The translations under genes were made by a program, and so were the position numbers. The notes under the pieces are model-generated. The model worked only from the letters and a program-made list of their open reading frames with translations. It was not told the DNA's origin and did no database searches. This document shows, piece by piece, positions 19,025 to 30,224 of a stretch of DNA of 64,000 nucleotides. The stretch is taken from NCBI GenBank assembly GCA_944390105.1, contig CALXOV010000026.1, forward strand, positions 1 through 64,000, given 5' to 3'. Each line of letters begins with the position of its first letter. The stretch's first letter is position 1. Source of the stretch: an uncultured Succinivibrionaceae bacterium (GTDB lineage: Bacteria > Pseudomonadota > Gammaproteobacteria > Enterobacterales > Succinivibrionaceae).

Positions 19025-20660
19025 ATGAGCTATACGTATCTACATTATGCTGCCGCATTGCTGCACGCCTACGGCGTTAAGCATGTGGTAGCCAGTCCCG
19101 GCACACAGAATGCTTTTTTTAATCTAATTTTAGATAGTGATCCGCGTTTTACGGTTATCAGTGCAGTGGATGAGCGCTCGGCGGCTTACATTGCTAAGGG
19201 GCTGAGCGCTGCTACCGGAGAGCTGGTGGCGCTGACTTGCACGGAAGCAACAGCAAGCCGTAATTATCTGTCGGCACTTACGGAATGTTATTACAGTCAT
19301 CTGCCGGTAGTGGCACTTACTTTCTATAATGCCGCAGGCAGTGCGTCCTCCTTGGCACCGCAATTTTGCGATCGTTCGCAGCCGCCACGTGATACCCAGA
19401 TTTTTAGTGCACAGCTGCGTGCGCCGGCAAGTCAGTTTGAGCTTATGCTGGGGCTTGAGCTTATGCATCAGGCTTTGTTTACTGCACAAACTCAGCACGG
19501 TCCGGTGCATTTAAATATCCCAAGTATCTGTAATTGGTCGGCAGCGGCAGACTTAAGTCTGCCGCAGGTTGCTCCTTGTCGTACGATCACCCGTGATGAG
19601 CTTAGCAAAATTGACTGGAGTTCGCTGCAACATAGACGTACCGCTATTTTTATTGGTGCGCATGCGCGCTTTGAAGAGAGGGTGCAGGATTTAATCGGAA
19701 AGTGCGCCGAGCGTTACGGTTTACCCGTATTCTGCGAGCTAAGTTCAGGTTATTTCGGTGCCAATCGTATCAGCACGGCACTAGCAAGTGCACAGCTATC
19801 TCTGCCAGATGATGTGATGCCGCAATTTATTATAGACATGGGAGGGATCTGTGCTGACTATTTTGCTGCGCGTTTATTTGCACATGCGCAGGTATTACGG
19901 CTATCGCCTGACGGTAAATTTACCTGCCGCTTTCATCGTATTCCTCAGTTTATCTTTACGCTCAATGAAAAGGAATTTCTTTGCCGATTTATTACAGATT
20001 GAGCACTTTGGTAGCGATAATTCTTACGCAGGTTACGTGCTTAAAATGGCAGCACATTATCGCTATCCGCCGCTGCCTTTGAGTACCGCACTGGTGCAGT
20101 CGCTCTTGAGTGTACGTCTGCGCGGACGGTGCAGTTTGCACCTTTCTATTCTCAATGCCTATCGGATGGCTAACTGTTTTAATTTTGCTCCAGAGGTTGA
20201 GGTCAGTTGCAATACTGGAGGTTTCGGCATTGATGGTGCGGTCTCGACCTTAGTGGGCACGGCTTTGGCTGAGCGCAGTAACTTGTGCGTTGGGGTGGTG
20301 GGAGATCTAGCATTCTTTTATGATATGAATGTGTTGGGACTGCGCGATATCCCTCCCAATCTGCGCCTTATTGTCATTAATAACAGCGGCGGCGAGGAGT
20401 TTCGTCTCAATCGTGGATTGAATTTTTACGTAAAGGACAAAATAGAACCTACGGTAGCAGCTGCCGGGCATTATCGTCAGGGCGTCAAGGCTTGGGCTCA
20501 AAGCTGCGGTTTTCATTATCAACAAGTTACTAGTAGCGAAGAGCTGCCGCAACAGCTGGATGCTTTATGCTGTAAAGATGCTAAGCGTCCGATGTTACTT
20601 GAAGTCTTTACTCAAGATAAGAATGAACAGATAGCCTTTAGGCAGCTTTTTGGCAATTAG
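19025..20660 (+). pseudogene. MenD-like thiamine-diphosphate enzyme, split by a frameshift
   Basis: The first part (19025-20002, strong site GAGGAG) has the N-terminal TPP-enzyme domain: VKHVVASPGTQNAFF, VDERSAAYIAKGLS (Glu region) and GPVHLNIP. The second part, in another frame to 20660, has the TPP-binding domain with SCNTGGFGIDGAVST and GDLAFFYDMN...VINNSGGEEF, as in MenD and phosphonopyruvate decarboxylase-like enzymes. Removing one base in the run TTTCTTT near 19976 joins them into about 545 residues, the MenD length. No other menaquinone genes are near, and its pairing with a polysaccharide pyruvyl transferase suggests a role in a surface-glycan precursor rather than in quinone synthesis. 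Confidence 0.75.
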
Positions 20661-20917
20661 GTCGGCAATGGGAGAAGCTCTTATTATCAGGTGGCGCGGG
20701 GAGATTAGACCGTGCTTTGACGTTGCCTGTAATGCCAGGCACACAAGAGGCGTGACTGTGCTGGTTTGGCCGCATGCAGTTAAATACTTCAGCAATGTAA
20801 TACTGGATGATGTTGGAAAGGAGCGGATTGCAGTTAAAATTGTTTGTAGCAGGTAAGAGTCAAGCAACAGGGCAGAACCTCGCGCTCTGCCCCGCCACAA
20901 CTGCTATCATCCCAACT

Positions 20918-21688
20918 TTACATGCGGGTATTAATCGAGGACGGCGCTTCGTGCAGTAGCTGCGGTGTGACCGGTGGCAGTTTAGGATCGGTATACTTAC
21001 GGCCGTTATTGAGATCATCAAGCGTAGTAGCGTCAGCCTGTGCCGCTTCGGCGCTGTCCTGCGCCTGTAGTGCCTCAATAATCGTCATGCCTTCATATGG
21101 ATTTTTCGTTTCAACGCGTGAACTCGGGTCATCCGCGCTTTCCACTAAGTCCTGCGGCAGCGGCACGCGTGCATCAGGATCGGACTCGCGGCCTAAGTAT
21201 CCAAGGCGTAGCACCATCTGCGCGGCCAGCTCGTCGTAAGTTTCTGCCGTCACGATCGCAATCTCATTTTCCGAGGCCAAGGAGTGGCCGGTCTTATTGA
21301 GCACGGTACGCGTCAGCGAGTTCTTCATGATGATGGGGCGATGGTTGGGGATAAGCAATGTCATCGCTACTTGCACAAAAAGATTGCGCTCCAGCGCCTG
21401 TGCGCGTGAATCTACTGCTACCACGATGTTATCTACGGACGGCTCCGGGATAAGCAGGGTGGGTACAGCATCGTTGACCGCAAAGCCGGCATCGCCTTCA
21501 GCATTGACCTTAACGCCGCTGATACGCAGCTTCTGTACCACGAGCTTATAAAAAGCATGGTGATACTCGCCTTCGACATTGATCTCCGGCACTGCTTCAT
21601 TAAGCTTGGTCTGATGCGGAAGATGAAAGCCGCAGGCGCTGAGCGCAAACAGGCTCAGCGACAGCAGGCAGCAGACTGCAAAACGCAC
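20918..21688 (-). CDS. lptE: LPS-assembly lipoprotein LptE
   Basis: Outer-membrane lipoprotein that plugs the LptD barrel and helps LPS insertion. 256 residues with a GTG start; the lipobox LSAC puts the acylated Cys at residue 19. The RlpB/LptE pattern is visible in FYKLVVQKLRISGV and YDELAAQMVLRLGYLG. The C-terminal ~75 residues are an acidic, Pro-rich extension not found in E. coli LptE (193 residues). It follows leuS on the same strand, the conserved order. Confidence 0.9.
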   Translation of the reverse strand: MRFAVCCLLSLSLFALSACGFHLPHQTKLNEAVPEINVEGEYHHAFYKLVVQKLRISGVKVNAEGDAGFAVNDAVPTLLIPEPSVDNIVVAVDSRAQALERNLFVQVAMTLLIPNHRPIIMKNSLTRTVLNKTGHSLASENEIAIVTAETYDELAAQMVLRLGYLGRESDPDARVPLPQDLVESADDPSSRVETKNPYEGMTIIEALQAQDSAEAAQADATTLDDLNNGRKYTDPKLPPVTPQLLHEAPSSINTRM

Positions 21689-21731
21689 GTTAATACTCCT
21701 TTACTAACACTGAGCCTAGCATAGCACGTCT

Positions 21732-24329
21732 TTAGGCGGCCACGATATTCACCAAGCGGCCCTTGACGTAGATCACTTTGCGCACCTGTTTGCCCTCAAG
21801 GTGCTTGACCGTGTCATCGTGTTGCAGGGCAGCTTCCTTAATTGCATCTTCCGACGCATCTGCGGCGACATTGATGCGTGCGCGCACCTTGCCGTTGATC
21901 TGTACTACGATGAGCATGGTGTCTTCCTGCAAAGCATCAGGATCAACCTGCGGCCAGCGGGCCTCTTTATCGAGGTCTAAAGTGTTGCCCATCAGCTGAT
22001 AGAGTTTGTAGCAGATGTGCGGCACAATCGGATAGAGCATCAGGACTACCGCATTGTAGATCTCGTAGCGCACTGCCAGCCCCACTGCATCCTTGCGCTC
22101 ATACTTGGAGACGGCATTGAGTAACTCCATGATGGAGGCAATTGCAGTATTGAAGGTCTGACGACGGCCGATATCATCGGACACTTTTGAGATAGTGCGA
22201 TGCAGCGTGCAGCGCAGCTTCTTCTCTTCAGGACCTAAGGCCGCTTTGTCCAGCGCCGTCGGCTTGCCGTCGGTCACTAAGTCGGTGACTTGTTTGTAGA
22301 GCTTCTTTAAGAAGCGGTTTGCGCCTTCCACACCGGATTGACGCCACTCTAAGGTGAGCTCTGCAGGCGAGGCGAACATCATGAACAGGCGCACGGTATC
22401 AGCACCGTACATGCGCACCATATCCTCGGGGTCAATGCCGTTGTTCTTGCTCTTGGACATCTTGATCATGCCCTCGTGCACCAGCTCATGGCCGGCAGCA
22501 TCTACCGCTTTGACGATATTGCCCTTGCTGTCGCGGGTCACAATGGCCTCAAGCGGGCTGACCCACACGCGGGCACCGTCTTCATTGGTGTAATAGAAGG
22601 CATCGGCAAGTACCATACCTTGGCACAGCAGGCGCTTGAACGGTTCATCTCCGCTGACCATACCGGCATCGCGCATTAATTTGAAGAAGAAACGCGAGTA
22701 CAGCAGATGGAGCACCGCATGTTCAATGCCGCCGATGTACTGATCGACCGGAAGCCAGTAATCGGCAGCGCTGCGCTCGACCATGCCACCTTCATAGCGG
22801 GGTGAGCAGTAGCGTGCAAAGTACCATGAGGACTCCATGAAGGTATCAAAGGTATCGGTTTCACGGGTAGCCTTGCGCCCTGCGTAAGTGGTCTGATACC
22901 AGTTGGGATCAGTCTTCAGCGGAGAGTTGACACCGTCAATCTTGACATCAGTCGGCAGCGTTACCGGCAGGTTTTCGCTCTTTTCCGGGACGATTTCGCC
23001 GCTGTCATCTAAGGTCAGCATCGGGATCGGGGCACCCCAATAACGCTGACGGGAAATGCACCAGTCGCGCAGGCGGTAATTGACCTTGCGCTTGCCAATG
23101 CCCATGCCTTCAAGCTTAGCGGCAATTGCATCAAAGGCCTGCTTAAAGTTCATGCCGTCAAATTCACCGGAATTGCACAAAATGCCGTGCTCGGTGAATG
23201 CGGCTTCCTTTAAATCAGGAATATCACCATCCTCAGGGCGAATTACTGCTTTAATGGGCAGGTTGTATTTCTTGGCAAATTCATAATCGCGCTCATCGTG
23301 TCCCGGTACGGACATTACGGCACCGGTACCGTAATCCATGATGACGAAGTTGGCTACGAGCACTGGGAATTTAGCACCGGTGAGCGGGTGAATGGCATAC
23401 AGACCAGTCGGCATGCCCTTCTTTTCCATGGTGGCAATGTCGGCTTCAGCAAATTTTTGGGTGCGGCATTCCTGACAGAAGGCGGTCAGCTCCGGATTAT
23501 TTTCACAGGCTTTCTTAGCCAGAGGATGGTTGGCCGAAATTGCCATGTAGGTAATGCCCATGAAGGTATCCGGGCGGGTCGTATAGACGGTAACGGTGTC
23601 GTCATGACCGTCAATCTTGAAGGTGATCTCAAGACCTTCGGACTTGCCGATCCAATTGCGCTGCATGGTGCGTACGCGCTCCGGCCAGCCTTCGAGCATA
23701 TCAATATCCTGCAACAGCTCTTCGGCATAATCAGTGATCTTTAAATACCACTGCGGAATTTCGCGTAGCTCCACCTTAGCATCGCAGCGCCAGCAGCGGC
23801 CGTCTACGACCTGCTCATTGGCCAGCACGGTCTTATCGTTCGGGCACCAGTTGACGGTTGATACTTTCTTGTAGACAAGCCCTTTTTTGTACAGCTCGGT
23901 GAAGAATTGCTGCTCCCATTTGTAGTATTCGGGGCGGCAGGTTGCCACTTCGCGCTGCCAGTCGTAAGACAGGCCTAAGGACTTGAGCTGACGCTTCATG
24001 TAAGCGATATTGGCATAGGTCCAATCGGCCGGCTGCGCCTTATTCTTAATAGCTGCATTTTCTGCTGGCAGACCAAAGGAGTCCCAGCCAATCGGAGCCA
24101 TTACATTTTTGCCCAGCAGACGCTGATAGCGCGCGATCACGTCGCCGATAGTGTAATTGCGTACATGACCGATATGCAGCTTGCCCGACGGGTAGGGGAA
24201 CATCACCAGACAATAATATTTTTCCTTAGATTTATCTTCTTCGGCATGAAAGGTCTGGTGCTCCTCCCAATACTGCTGAATTTCCGGCTCAATCTCCTGC
24301 GGATTATAGGCAGTGTCATTGGTTGCCAT
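21732..24329 (-). CDS. leuS: Leucyl-tRNA synthetase
   Basis: Class I aminoacyl-tRNA synthetase charging tRNA-Leu. 865 residues (E. coli 860). HIGH motif in [24 protein letters not shown] motif in [16 protein letters not shown], and an editing domain (CP1) with [20 protein letters not shown]. The C-terminal tRNA-binding part is complete ([17 protein letters not shown]). First gene of the leuS-lptE pair; the 360 bases before it hold no recognisable T-box or attenuator. Confidence 0.98.
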   Translation of the reverse strand: MATNDTAYNPQEIEPEIQQYWEEHQTFHAEEDKSKEKYYCLVMFPYPSGKLHIGHVRNYTIGDVIARYQRLLGKNVMAPIGWDSFGLPAENAAIKNKAQPADWTYANIAYMKRQLKSLGLSYDWQREVATCRPEYYKWEQQFFTELYKKGLVYKKVSTVNWCPNDKTVLANEQVVDGRCWRCDAKVELREIPQWYLKITDYAEELLQDIDMLEGWPERVRTMQRNWIGKSEGLEITFKIDGHDDTVTVYTTRPDTFMGITYMAISANHPLAKKACENNPELTAFCQECRTQKFAEADIATMEKKGMPTGLYAIHPLTGAKFPVLVANFVIMDYGTGAVMSVPGHDERDYEFAKKYNLPIKAVIRPEDGDIPDLKEAAFTEHGILCNSGEFDGMNFKQAFDAIAAKLEGMGIGKRKVNYRLRDWCISRQRYWGAPIPMLTLDDSGEIVPEKSENLPVTLPTDVKIDGVNSPLKTDPNWYQTTYAGRKATRETDTFDTFMESSWYFARYCSPRYEGGMVERSAADYWLPVDQYIGGIEHAVLHLLYSRFFFKLMRDAGMVSGDEPFKRLLCQGMVLADAFYYTNEDGARVWVSPLEAIVTRDSKGNIVKAVDAAGHELVHEGMIKMSKSKNNGIDPEDMVRMYGADTVRLFMMFASPAELTLEWRQSGVEGANRFLKKLYKQVTDLVTDGKPTALDKAALGPEEKKLRCTLHRTISKVSDDIGRRQTFNTAIASIMELLNAVSKYERKDAVGLAVRYEIYNAVVLMLYPIVPHICYKLYQLMGNTLDLDKEARWPQVDPDALQEDTMLIVVQINGKVRARINVAADASEDAIKEAALQHDDTVKHLEGKQVRKVIYVKGRLVNIVAA

Positions 24330-24689
24330 AGTAGTTATAGCTCCGTTAAAAATTCGCTGTGCCGCTACGCGCTCTCGCGCCGGCAGTTAATACTCAATGG
24401 GAAATGTCGTCCCCTCCATGCAGCGGGACGATATGCAAATAACTCCTTATTGTGCCATGAAATGCAGGCATCTGCCGCAAAAATGCGCGTTGGCGCACAA
24501 AAAATTCCGCTCATTTGCGCTTTTTTTGTGCATGTTCCGGCAACTGGGCTGACTCGAGTGGCAAGGCAAGTGGCGTTTACCCGCGGTTATCTTTGGCAAA
24601 GCCGGCGTAAAGGCATAAAATAACGCTGATTTTAAATTTAATCACTTAGTGACGGCAGTCGCCGGCCGTCGGCGGATTTGAGGTTCAAT
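24330..24689. other. Divergent intergenic region leuS / L,D-transpeptidase
   Basis: 360 bases between divergent genes. It holds several short inverted repeats (for example around 24485-24535 and GCCGGCCGTCGGCGG near 24660) but no gene, no tRNA-like T-box signature and no clear promoter that I can name. Confidence 0.4.
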
Positions 24690-25649
24690 ATGCGCAAGCT
24701 TTCGGCTCTTCTGACACTGGCCATGTGCAGCTGCATTAGTGCTGCTGTAGCGTTTGAGGATACTACTCGCAATAATGTGCCAGACAGTGTGATTTTTCAC
24801 AGCTATCCTGTAACGGAGAGCACGCAGATTGTCGGCCGCGATGAAACATATTTAATCGATCCTGAAGGGGTGACGACGCTTGAGTACGTGGCGGCACATT
24901 ACAAGCTTGGCCTGTCCAACATGATTGAGGCCAATCCGTTGGTCGATCCAATTGTGCCGCTTAAAGGCAGCAATTTGATTGTGCCGCTGCAGTTAATTCT
25001 GCCGGAGGCTAAGCGTGACGGAATTGTGATTAATTCCCCGGAAATGCGTTTGTACTACTACCACGACAATGTGGTGGATGTGTTTCCTATCGGTATCGGC
25101 GAGGTTGGTAAAGGTACGCCGCTTAATTGGGTCACCAAGGTGGAGCGTAAGCGGGCTAATCCGACTTGGACACCGACAGCGCAGATGCGCCGAGAAGCCG
25201 CTGCTGCCGGTGAGCCGCTACCTGCCGTATGGCCTGCCGGCCCCGATAATCCGATGGGTTTATTTGCCCTCTACGTGGGGCGCTTGTTTGCAATTCACGG
25301 CACTAATGCGGATTTCGGCATCGGCCTGCGCGTTAGCCACGGCTGTGTGCGCCTGCGCCATGATGATATTGAATATTTGTTCAATAATGTACCGGTTGGT
25401 ACCCGCGTGGCCTTCATTAATCAGCCGATTAAGTACGTTAAGACCCCGGACGGCGCTTTGTATATTGAAGTACATCAGCCCTTGTCGCGCACTGCCGCTG
25501 AATTTGAAGAAATGTCCAATCAGCCGTTTGAGTTTACCAAGGAGGATTTGGACTTCTTTGCCGACCCGGCTATTGATCAGGAGATTTTACAGCGTGCCCT
25601 TACGGAACGCTCTGGGCGCGTAATTTTATTAAATCCAGCACAATTTTGA
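24690..25649 (+). CDS. L,D-transpeptidase (YkuD/ErfK family)
   Basis: About 319 residues from the ATG at 24690 (GAGG upstream); a TTG at 24678 extends the frame but is less likely. Signal peptide, a LysM-like stretch ([20 protein letters not shown], then [11 protein letters not shown]) and the YkuD catalytic domain with AIHGTN and [13 protein letters not shown], the His and Cys of the active site. Family members attach Braun lipoprotein to peptidoglycan or form 3-3 cross-links. Likely periplasmic. Its downstream neighbour starts 90 bases later on the same strand. Confidence 0.93.
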   Translation: MRKLSALLTLAMCSCISAAVAFEDTTRNNVPDSVIFHSYPVTESTQIVGRDETYLIDPEGVTTLEYVAAHYKLGLSNMIEANPLVDPIVPLKGSNLIVPLQLILPEAKRDGIVINSPEMRLYYYHDNVVDVFPIGIGEVGKGTPLNWVTKVERKRANPTWTPTAQMRREAAAAGEPLPAVWPAGPDNPMGLFALYVGRLFAIHGTNADFGIGLRVSHGCVRLRHDDIEYLFNNVPVGTRVAFINQPIKYVKTPDGALYIEVHQPLSRTAAEFEEMSNQPFEFTKEDLDFFADPAIDQEILQRALTERSGRVILLNPAQF

Positions 25650-25738
25650 TTAAAGCTGGCTGCTTTTAAGGCAGGTTTTGCGTTATGCTGAATTCCGCTA
25701 CGAAGTTCAGATGACATCATAATAAGAAGAAATAAGGA

Positions 25739-28375
25739 ATGTCTTACTCCTCGGTGCAGCCGCTGGCCTTAATTTTAGCTGCAGCCTTGTATACGCTGAC
25801 AGCCGACTTTTCCTGCGCCCAGGAAAAGTCTGCAGATGCGAATTTTTCTTCATCCGTAGCTGCCCCACAGTCGACTGCCTTCGTTAATCCGCCAGCTGCG
25901 GCGCAGGCTAAGGACGCCGTTGCGTTCAGCACGACACATCCTAAATTTGCGGTAAGCTTAAATACCGGCCTGGCAATAGAGCAGATGGCTAAGTACGATT
26001 TATCTGGCGTTATCGTGCCGCGTGATGTGCTTCTGCCGGAGAATGCGCCGCCGTTAGTGACGCTGCCGTATGTTGACAGCCTTTTTGCGGATGACAAAAA
26101 TCATCAGGCCGGACTGATCCTGCCTTTTTTGTGTCTGCAAAGCAAAGCTTTGGCCCATTTGGAGGCTGAAAGCTCGCTGGGGAATAACGGCAAAAGCGCT
26201 GCGCAGACTTTTTTAGAGCAGCGCAGTCATGCTGCATCCGCGGCGGCGCTGGCCGATATCCCGCAGGCGGATGTTCCAGGATACGATCCGCAAGCGGGGG
26301 CGGCATGGCTAGAGCTGCCTGAGGTTTATTTGCGCCATGGTTTTGTCAATGAGCTCTCTGCACTACCGCGCAATGGCTATAAAATCAATTTACAGGCGAC
26401 GGCGCTGCGCACTTTACTGCAGAATTTAGCACTGTACTCTAATACCGATGCGCGCGGTTTTAAGCTGCCGGCTACCCCGTTTGATCAGCATATTTATGCA
26501 CGCTTTGCCAAGCGCATGGTCAAGGGTGATGCTTTTGCGGCACTAGGACAAGGGTGCAGTCTAACGCAGGAAGATAACTGTGGTTTGTATTTTGTCGGCG
26601 ACGCGGTTTCAGCGCTGCTGCAGGATGCCGGTAAGGATTCCCCTTTCTACATTGCTGACGGCATGTACGGTATTCCGTTGCGCTTTGATGAAAATGCTCA
26701 GCCGCAGCTGGTGCTGCGCTCTGCTTTAAGCTCGGACAGCAATTTCGTTAATTACGGCAATCTACTGGAACTTGAGCTGGCTGTCCTGCAAGATTTAGGC
26801 TACGTGATTAACCCGCGCACGCATTACGGACAGTCCATTTACAGCTTCGGCACGGTCAGTGAGCCGCGGAAGCGGCAGCTTAATATGCGCTATGCTGCAC
26901 TTGACCGCCAGGGACGATACAGCAGAGCTCCGGCCAGTGCTCCTATGGGGGTAGGGTTGCATGTATATGGCTCGTATAACGATCTGTATGCCTCTGGGTC
27001 CATTATAACCGCCGGACGCGGCTCAATTGGCGTACGCCTTGACGGCAGCGGTAATCGCTTGATCCTGCCGTATTTAACTCTCATCATGGCTGATGATGCT
27101 CAGGGCACTGCGCTGGCTGTCAGCGGAGGGCGCGATAATGTATTAAGCCTTGAGGGACGCCTCCATGCCCCCGGCAAGGAAGGCGTGGCGCTATTGGCGT
27201 CGTTTGGCTCTGACATTTATTCCACCTTAACCGAAAAGCAGGGCTCGTGGCAGCGAGTGCGCTCAGTACGTTCAGAGGATGGCCCGCGTTCAACCCATCT
27301 GCCGATGCCTGGGGCATTACAGGGACCGTTGTGCCGTAAGGTTAATATCAGCGGTATGTTGGAGGGAGGCAAAGCGGCGATTTGGGCCGATGAAACAGCT
27401 TTTATCCGTGAGCTCAACCTCAATGGTCAGGCGCTAATTCGCGGCGATATTAGGATTGATTGGCATCCGCAGCGCATTGAGCCTAAAAATGGTCTTGCCT
27501 ATTGGCAGGCACTGCCAAGCGACGAGGCTACAGGCTTTGCCGGTGCCCGCTTGGAGGTGCCGGAGGATACCCCTCAGGAAAGATTGCAGCCGCATCTGCA
27601 GCTGGGCCTTGATAAAGCAGCTGCGGCAGCGGGAGGGACGAGTGAGCGCATCGGCGATCCTAATGCGCAGGTGCGCATCAGCGGCTCAGTGCTGGCGCCC
27701 TTTGCTCGCCTAGAACAGGTGGGAGGGCGTGCAGAAATTAACGGTGCACTTAAAGTGTATGCTTTGCTGCAGGAGCAAGGGCTGCTCCGTCTGAATTTGC
27801 CGCAGGATACACCGGCTGAAGTCAACGAGTTGCAGTTGGGGGCCCGGGCTGTGCTCGATCTCGTTAATGGACGTGCGGATACGCTACAGGTTGGCAGCGG
27901 CTACTTTAAACGCAGTGCCAGTGTACGCGTGGATGCAGCGCCGAATGGAACCATTTTAGATACGCTCTCTTTTGCCCATGGTACGCAGTCAAGCTCGGGT
28001 TATTTAGTTCTAGAGCCGGCAGTAAGCTACGAAGTGCTCAAGAGCCTCGCGGCCGACCCAAAGCGCTTTTTAGACTTTATGTCTAATTTCACTTCAAGTG
28101 CTAATGTGCTGTTCAGTCGAGAAGATCTGTATATTGCGTTTCCTGAGCGCATTTGGGATAACGGCGGGACCTATGGTCGCGAGGTTACATGCTCGGCACG
28201 CGGCTGCCGCATCGGTGATTTTGTGCGCTCTTATGAGCAGCATCAGCAGGAAATTGCGCCGTGGCGCTATATGTTAAGTGCAGGTGGCTTAGCGGCATTG
28301 CTGGCACTTACCTATCTGTACTTCAGCTTGCCGTGGTTGAAGCTTAAGTTGCGCAAGCTGCTGCGCCGGATATAG
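25739..28375 (+). CDS. Autotransporter-passenger-like protein with a C-terminal membrane anchor
   Basis: 878 residues. The N-terminus (about 1-28) is a signal peptide ending near SCAQ. The middle contains LELAVLQDLGYVINPRTHYG, GVGLHVYGSYND and GSIGVRLDGSGN, a series I recognise from large autotransporter passengers. A beta-helix-like region of Gly- and Leu-rich turns follows (about 400-800). Autotransporters should end in a 12-strand outer-membrane barrel; here the protein ends with one hydrophobic helix (LSAGGLAALLALTYLYFSLP) and a basic tail KLKLRKLLRRI, so it is more likely anchored in the inner membrane facing the periplasm. Function unknown; it may be co-transcribed with the L,D-transpeptidase. 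Confidence 0.65.
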   Translation: MSYSSVQPLALILAAALYTLTADFSCAQEKSADANFSSSVAAPQSTAFVNPPAAAQAKDAVAFSTTHPKFAVSLNTGLAIEQMAKYDLSGVIVPRDVLLPENAPPLVTLPYVDSLFADDKNHQAGLILPFLCLQSKALAHLEAESSLGNNGKSAAQTFLEQRSHAASAAALADIPQADVPGYDPQAGAAWLELPEVYLRHGFVNELSALPRNGYKINLQATALRTLLQNLALYSNTDARGFKLPATPFDQHIYARFAKRMVKGDAFAALGQGCSLTQEDNCGLYFVGDAVSALLQDAGKDSPFYIADGMYGIPLRFDENAQPQLVLRSALSSDSNFVNYGNLLELELAVLQDLGYVINPRTHYGQSIYSFGTVSEPRKRQLNMRYAALDRQGRYSRAPASAPMGVGLHVYGSYNDLYASGSIITAGRGSIGVRLDGSGNRLILPYLTLIMADDAQGTALAVSGGRDNVLSLEGRLHAPGKEGVALLASFGSDIYSTLTEKQGSWQRVRSVRSEDGPRSTHLPMPGALQGPLCRKVNISGMLEGGKAAIWADETAFIRELNLNGQALIRGDIRIDWHPQRIEPKNGLAYWQALPSDEATGFAGARLEVPEDTPQERLQPHLQLGLDKAAAAAGGTSERIGDPNAQVRISGSVLAPFARLEQVGGRAEINGALKVYALLQEQGLLRLNLPQDTPAEVNELQLGARAVLDLVNGRADTLQVGSGYFKRSASVRVDAAPNGTILDTLSFAHGTQSSSGYLVLEPAVSYEVLKSLAADPKRFLDFMSNFTSSANVLFSREDLYIAFPERIWDNGGTYGREVTCSARGCRIGDFVRSYEQHQQEIAPWRYMLSAGGLAALLALTYLYFSLPWLKLKLRKLLRRI

Positions 28376-28490
28376 AACAATATGAAATCTGCAGCTGTCC
28401 TGTAGCTAAATATTTTCTGTCCCTTTGCCCTTTGCCTCAAGTCCCGTCAGCATGCAGTATCTGTTTGGCGCAGCATATTTTATGAATAAA

Positions 28491-30086
28491 TTACGGGCGT
28501 ACTAGCTGCTCTAAGGCCTCGCGCTGACGATTGCGCGGGCGGCGTACTTGCCACAATCCTGCCGCAAAAATCAGCAGAGTCAGCACTACGGTCGGAATTT
28601 CTCCTGCGATTGCGTAGGGAGTAAGCCCCGTGCGGGTCTGTACGGTAACGCGCAATACGCCGGGTTGATGCTGCGGTAGACGATCGATTACAGAGCCGTT
28701 GGCGTCAATTAATGCGGTAATCCCTGAATTAGTTGCGCGCAGCATCGGTTTTTGCAGTTCTAAACAGCGCATACGTGCGATATTTAAGTGTTGTATCGGG
28801 CCTGCGGTGGTACCAAACCACGAATCATTGCTCAGCATTAGGATAAAGCTACTGTCGCGCAGATTGAGTGCATTAATCGTCTGCGGGAAAATTGATTCAT
28901 AGCAGATAGCCGGAATAAAGGGATGGCTAAAAGCAGCAAGCGGCGCTTGATCATCTTCCCCGGCACTGAAGGATGACATCGGGAACGTGAAAATTGAGCC
29001 AAGGGGGCGCAGCAGGTCTGCAAAGGGCACCACTTCGCCAAACGGCACTAAACGGCGCTTATCATAGCGAGCAATGTCGGCCAAAGACTGTAGCTGTGCG
29101 TTATCACCTAAGACAATCAGCGAATTGTAGCTGCTGTCTGCTGTACGATGCTGAATGCCGGTGATAAGTCGCGCACCGTGCTGATGTGCCATACTGTTTA
29201 AATCGGCAAGTAGGCTGGGGGCATTTTCCAGATACAGCGGAATGGCGGACTCCGGCCATACTATTAAGCGCCCAGGGCTAAACTCATCTCGGCTTAGCTG
29301 CCAATACGTTGCCAAAGTGGGGCCAACCATGTCAGGGTTCCACTTAACGCTTTGCGCGATGTTGCCTTGTACTAAGGATGCCTCAAGACTCTCACCTTTA
29401 TCGGTAAAGCTTAATGAGGAGCAGAATACTCCCAGTATAAAGATGATGCCGGCAAGCGGCAGAAAGACAAATTTACGATAAAGTGCCAGTGCAATAGCCG
29501 CCGCGCATAGATAAAAAGCCAGATTGATGCCGTGTACGCCCAGTAGCGGTGCAAAGGCTGACAGCGGCCCCTGCAGGGCGCTGTAGCCGACATATACCCA
29601 AGGAAAGCCGGTAAAGAGCCAGCCTACCAAATAGTCAGCTCCCACCCAGGCCGGCGGCAGCAGACAGCATAAAAATTCATGGCGCCGTTCTTTAGTTAAG
29701 TGCCGCGCCAGCGCGGCAAGCAGCGCATAGGGCAGACTTAAATAGAGAGCAAAAAGTACGACTACGAGCCAGGATATGGGCACCGGCAGTTGGCCGAAGT
29801 CTTCGAGCACAAAGTTCAGCCACCATAAAGCGGCAGTGCACAGTGCAGTAAAATAAATCAGTACCCCCAGTAGCACTTGCCGTGCACGCGGATAAAATCC
29901 GCACAGCGCCAGCATCAGACTGAGGCCAGCTAAGGTCAGCGGCCATTTTTCCAGCGGGGCAAAGCCGCCTGAGGTTAAAAGCCCAAGCAGAGCAGGAAAT
30001 AACATCAAGCCCCATTTGGCAGTAAAGTAGCGCTGCCACAGTGCTAAATTGCCAAATTTTTCAAGATATATACGCAACTGATTCAT
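28491..30086 (-). CDS. lnt: Apolipoprotein N-acyltransferase
   Basis: Last step of bacterial lipoprotein maturation: adds the third acyl chain to the N-terminal Cys. 531 residues: N-terminal membrane helices (about 20-230), then a nitrilase-type catalytic domain with the Glu-Lys-Cys triad in IVWPESAIPL, YDKRRLVPFGEVVPF and ICYESIFP. A last helix is near the C-terminus. It follows corC, as in the conserved lnt-corC-ybeY-ybeZ-miaB cluster. Confidence 0.96.
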   Translation of the reverse strand: MNQLRIYLEKFGNLALWQRYFTAKWGLMLFPALLGLLTSGGFAPLEKWPLTLAGLSLMLALCGFYPRARQVLLGVLIYFTALCTAALWWLNFVLEDFGQLPVPISWLVVVLFALYLSLPYALLAALARHLTKERRHEFLCCLLPPAWVGADYLVGWLFTGFPWVYVGYSALQGPLSAFAPLLGVHGINLAFYLCAAAIALALYRKFVFLPLAGIIFILGVFCSSLSFTDKGESLEASLVQGNIAQSVKWNPDMVGPTLATYWQLSRDEFSPGRLIVWPESAIPLYLENAPSLLADLNSMAHQHGARLITGIQHRTADSSYNSLIVLGDNAQLQSLADIARYDKRRLVPFGEVVPFADLLRPLGSIFTFPMSSFSAGEDDQAPLAAFSHPFIPAICYESIFPQTINALNLRDSSFILMLSNDSWFGTTAGPIQHLNIARMRCLELQKPMLRATNSGITALIDANGSVIDRLPQHQPGVLRVTVQTRTGLTPYAIAGEIPTVVLTLLIFAAGLWQVRRPRNRQREALEQLVRP

Positions 30087-30224
30087 TTAATGTAATCATG
30101 ATAATGAGCGTTGGCAGCTGCTGATGGCGCCGACAAAGCGCTATCTGCATGGCGCTGCCATCATTGTCAGATGCTTTGATAGCCATCTTCCGGTTAAAAA
30201 GCCTCAGTTTCAGCTTGCCGTAGG

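Noticed and set aside
20595-20900. Frames in the gap between the MenD-like gene and lptE
   Set aside because: No ribosome site, no homology I can recognise, and they overlap the end of the MenD-like gene in antisense.
24330-24689. T-box or leucine attenuator before leuS
   Set aside because: No specifier loop, T-box sequence or leucine-codon run seen.
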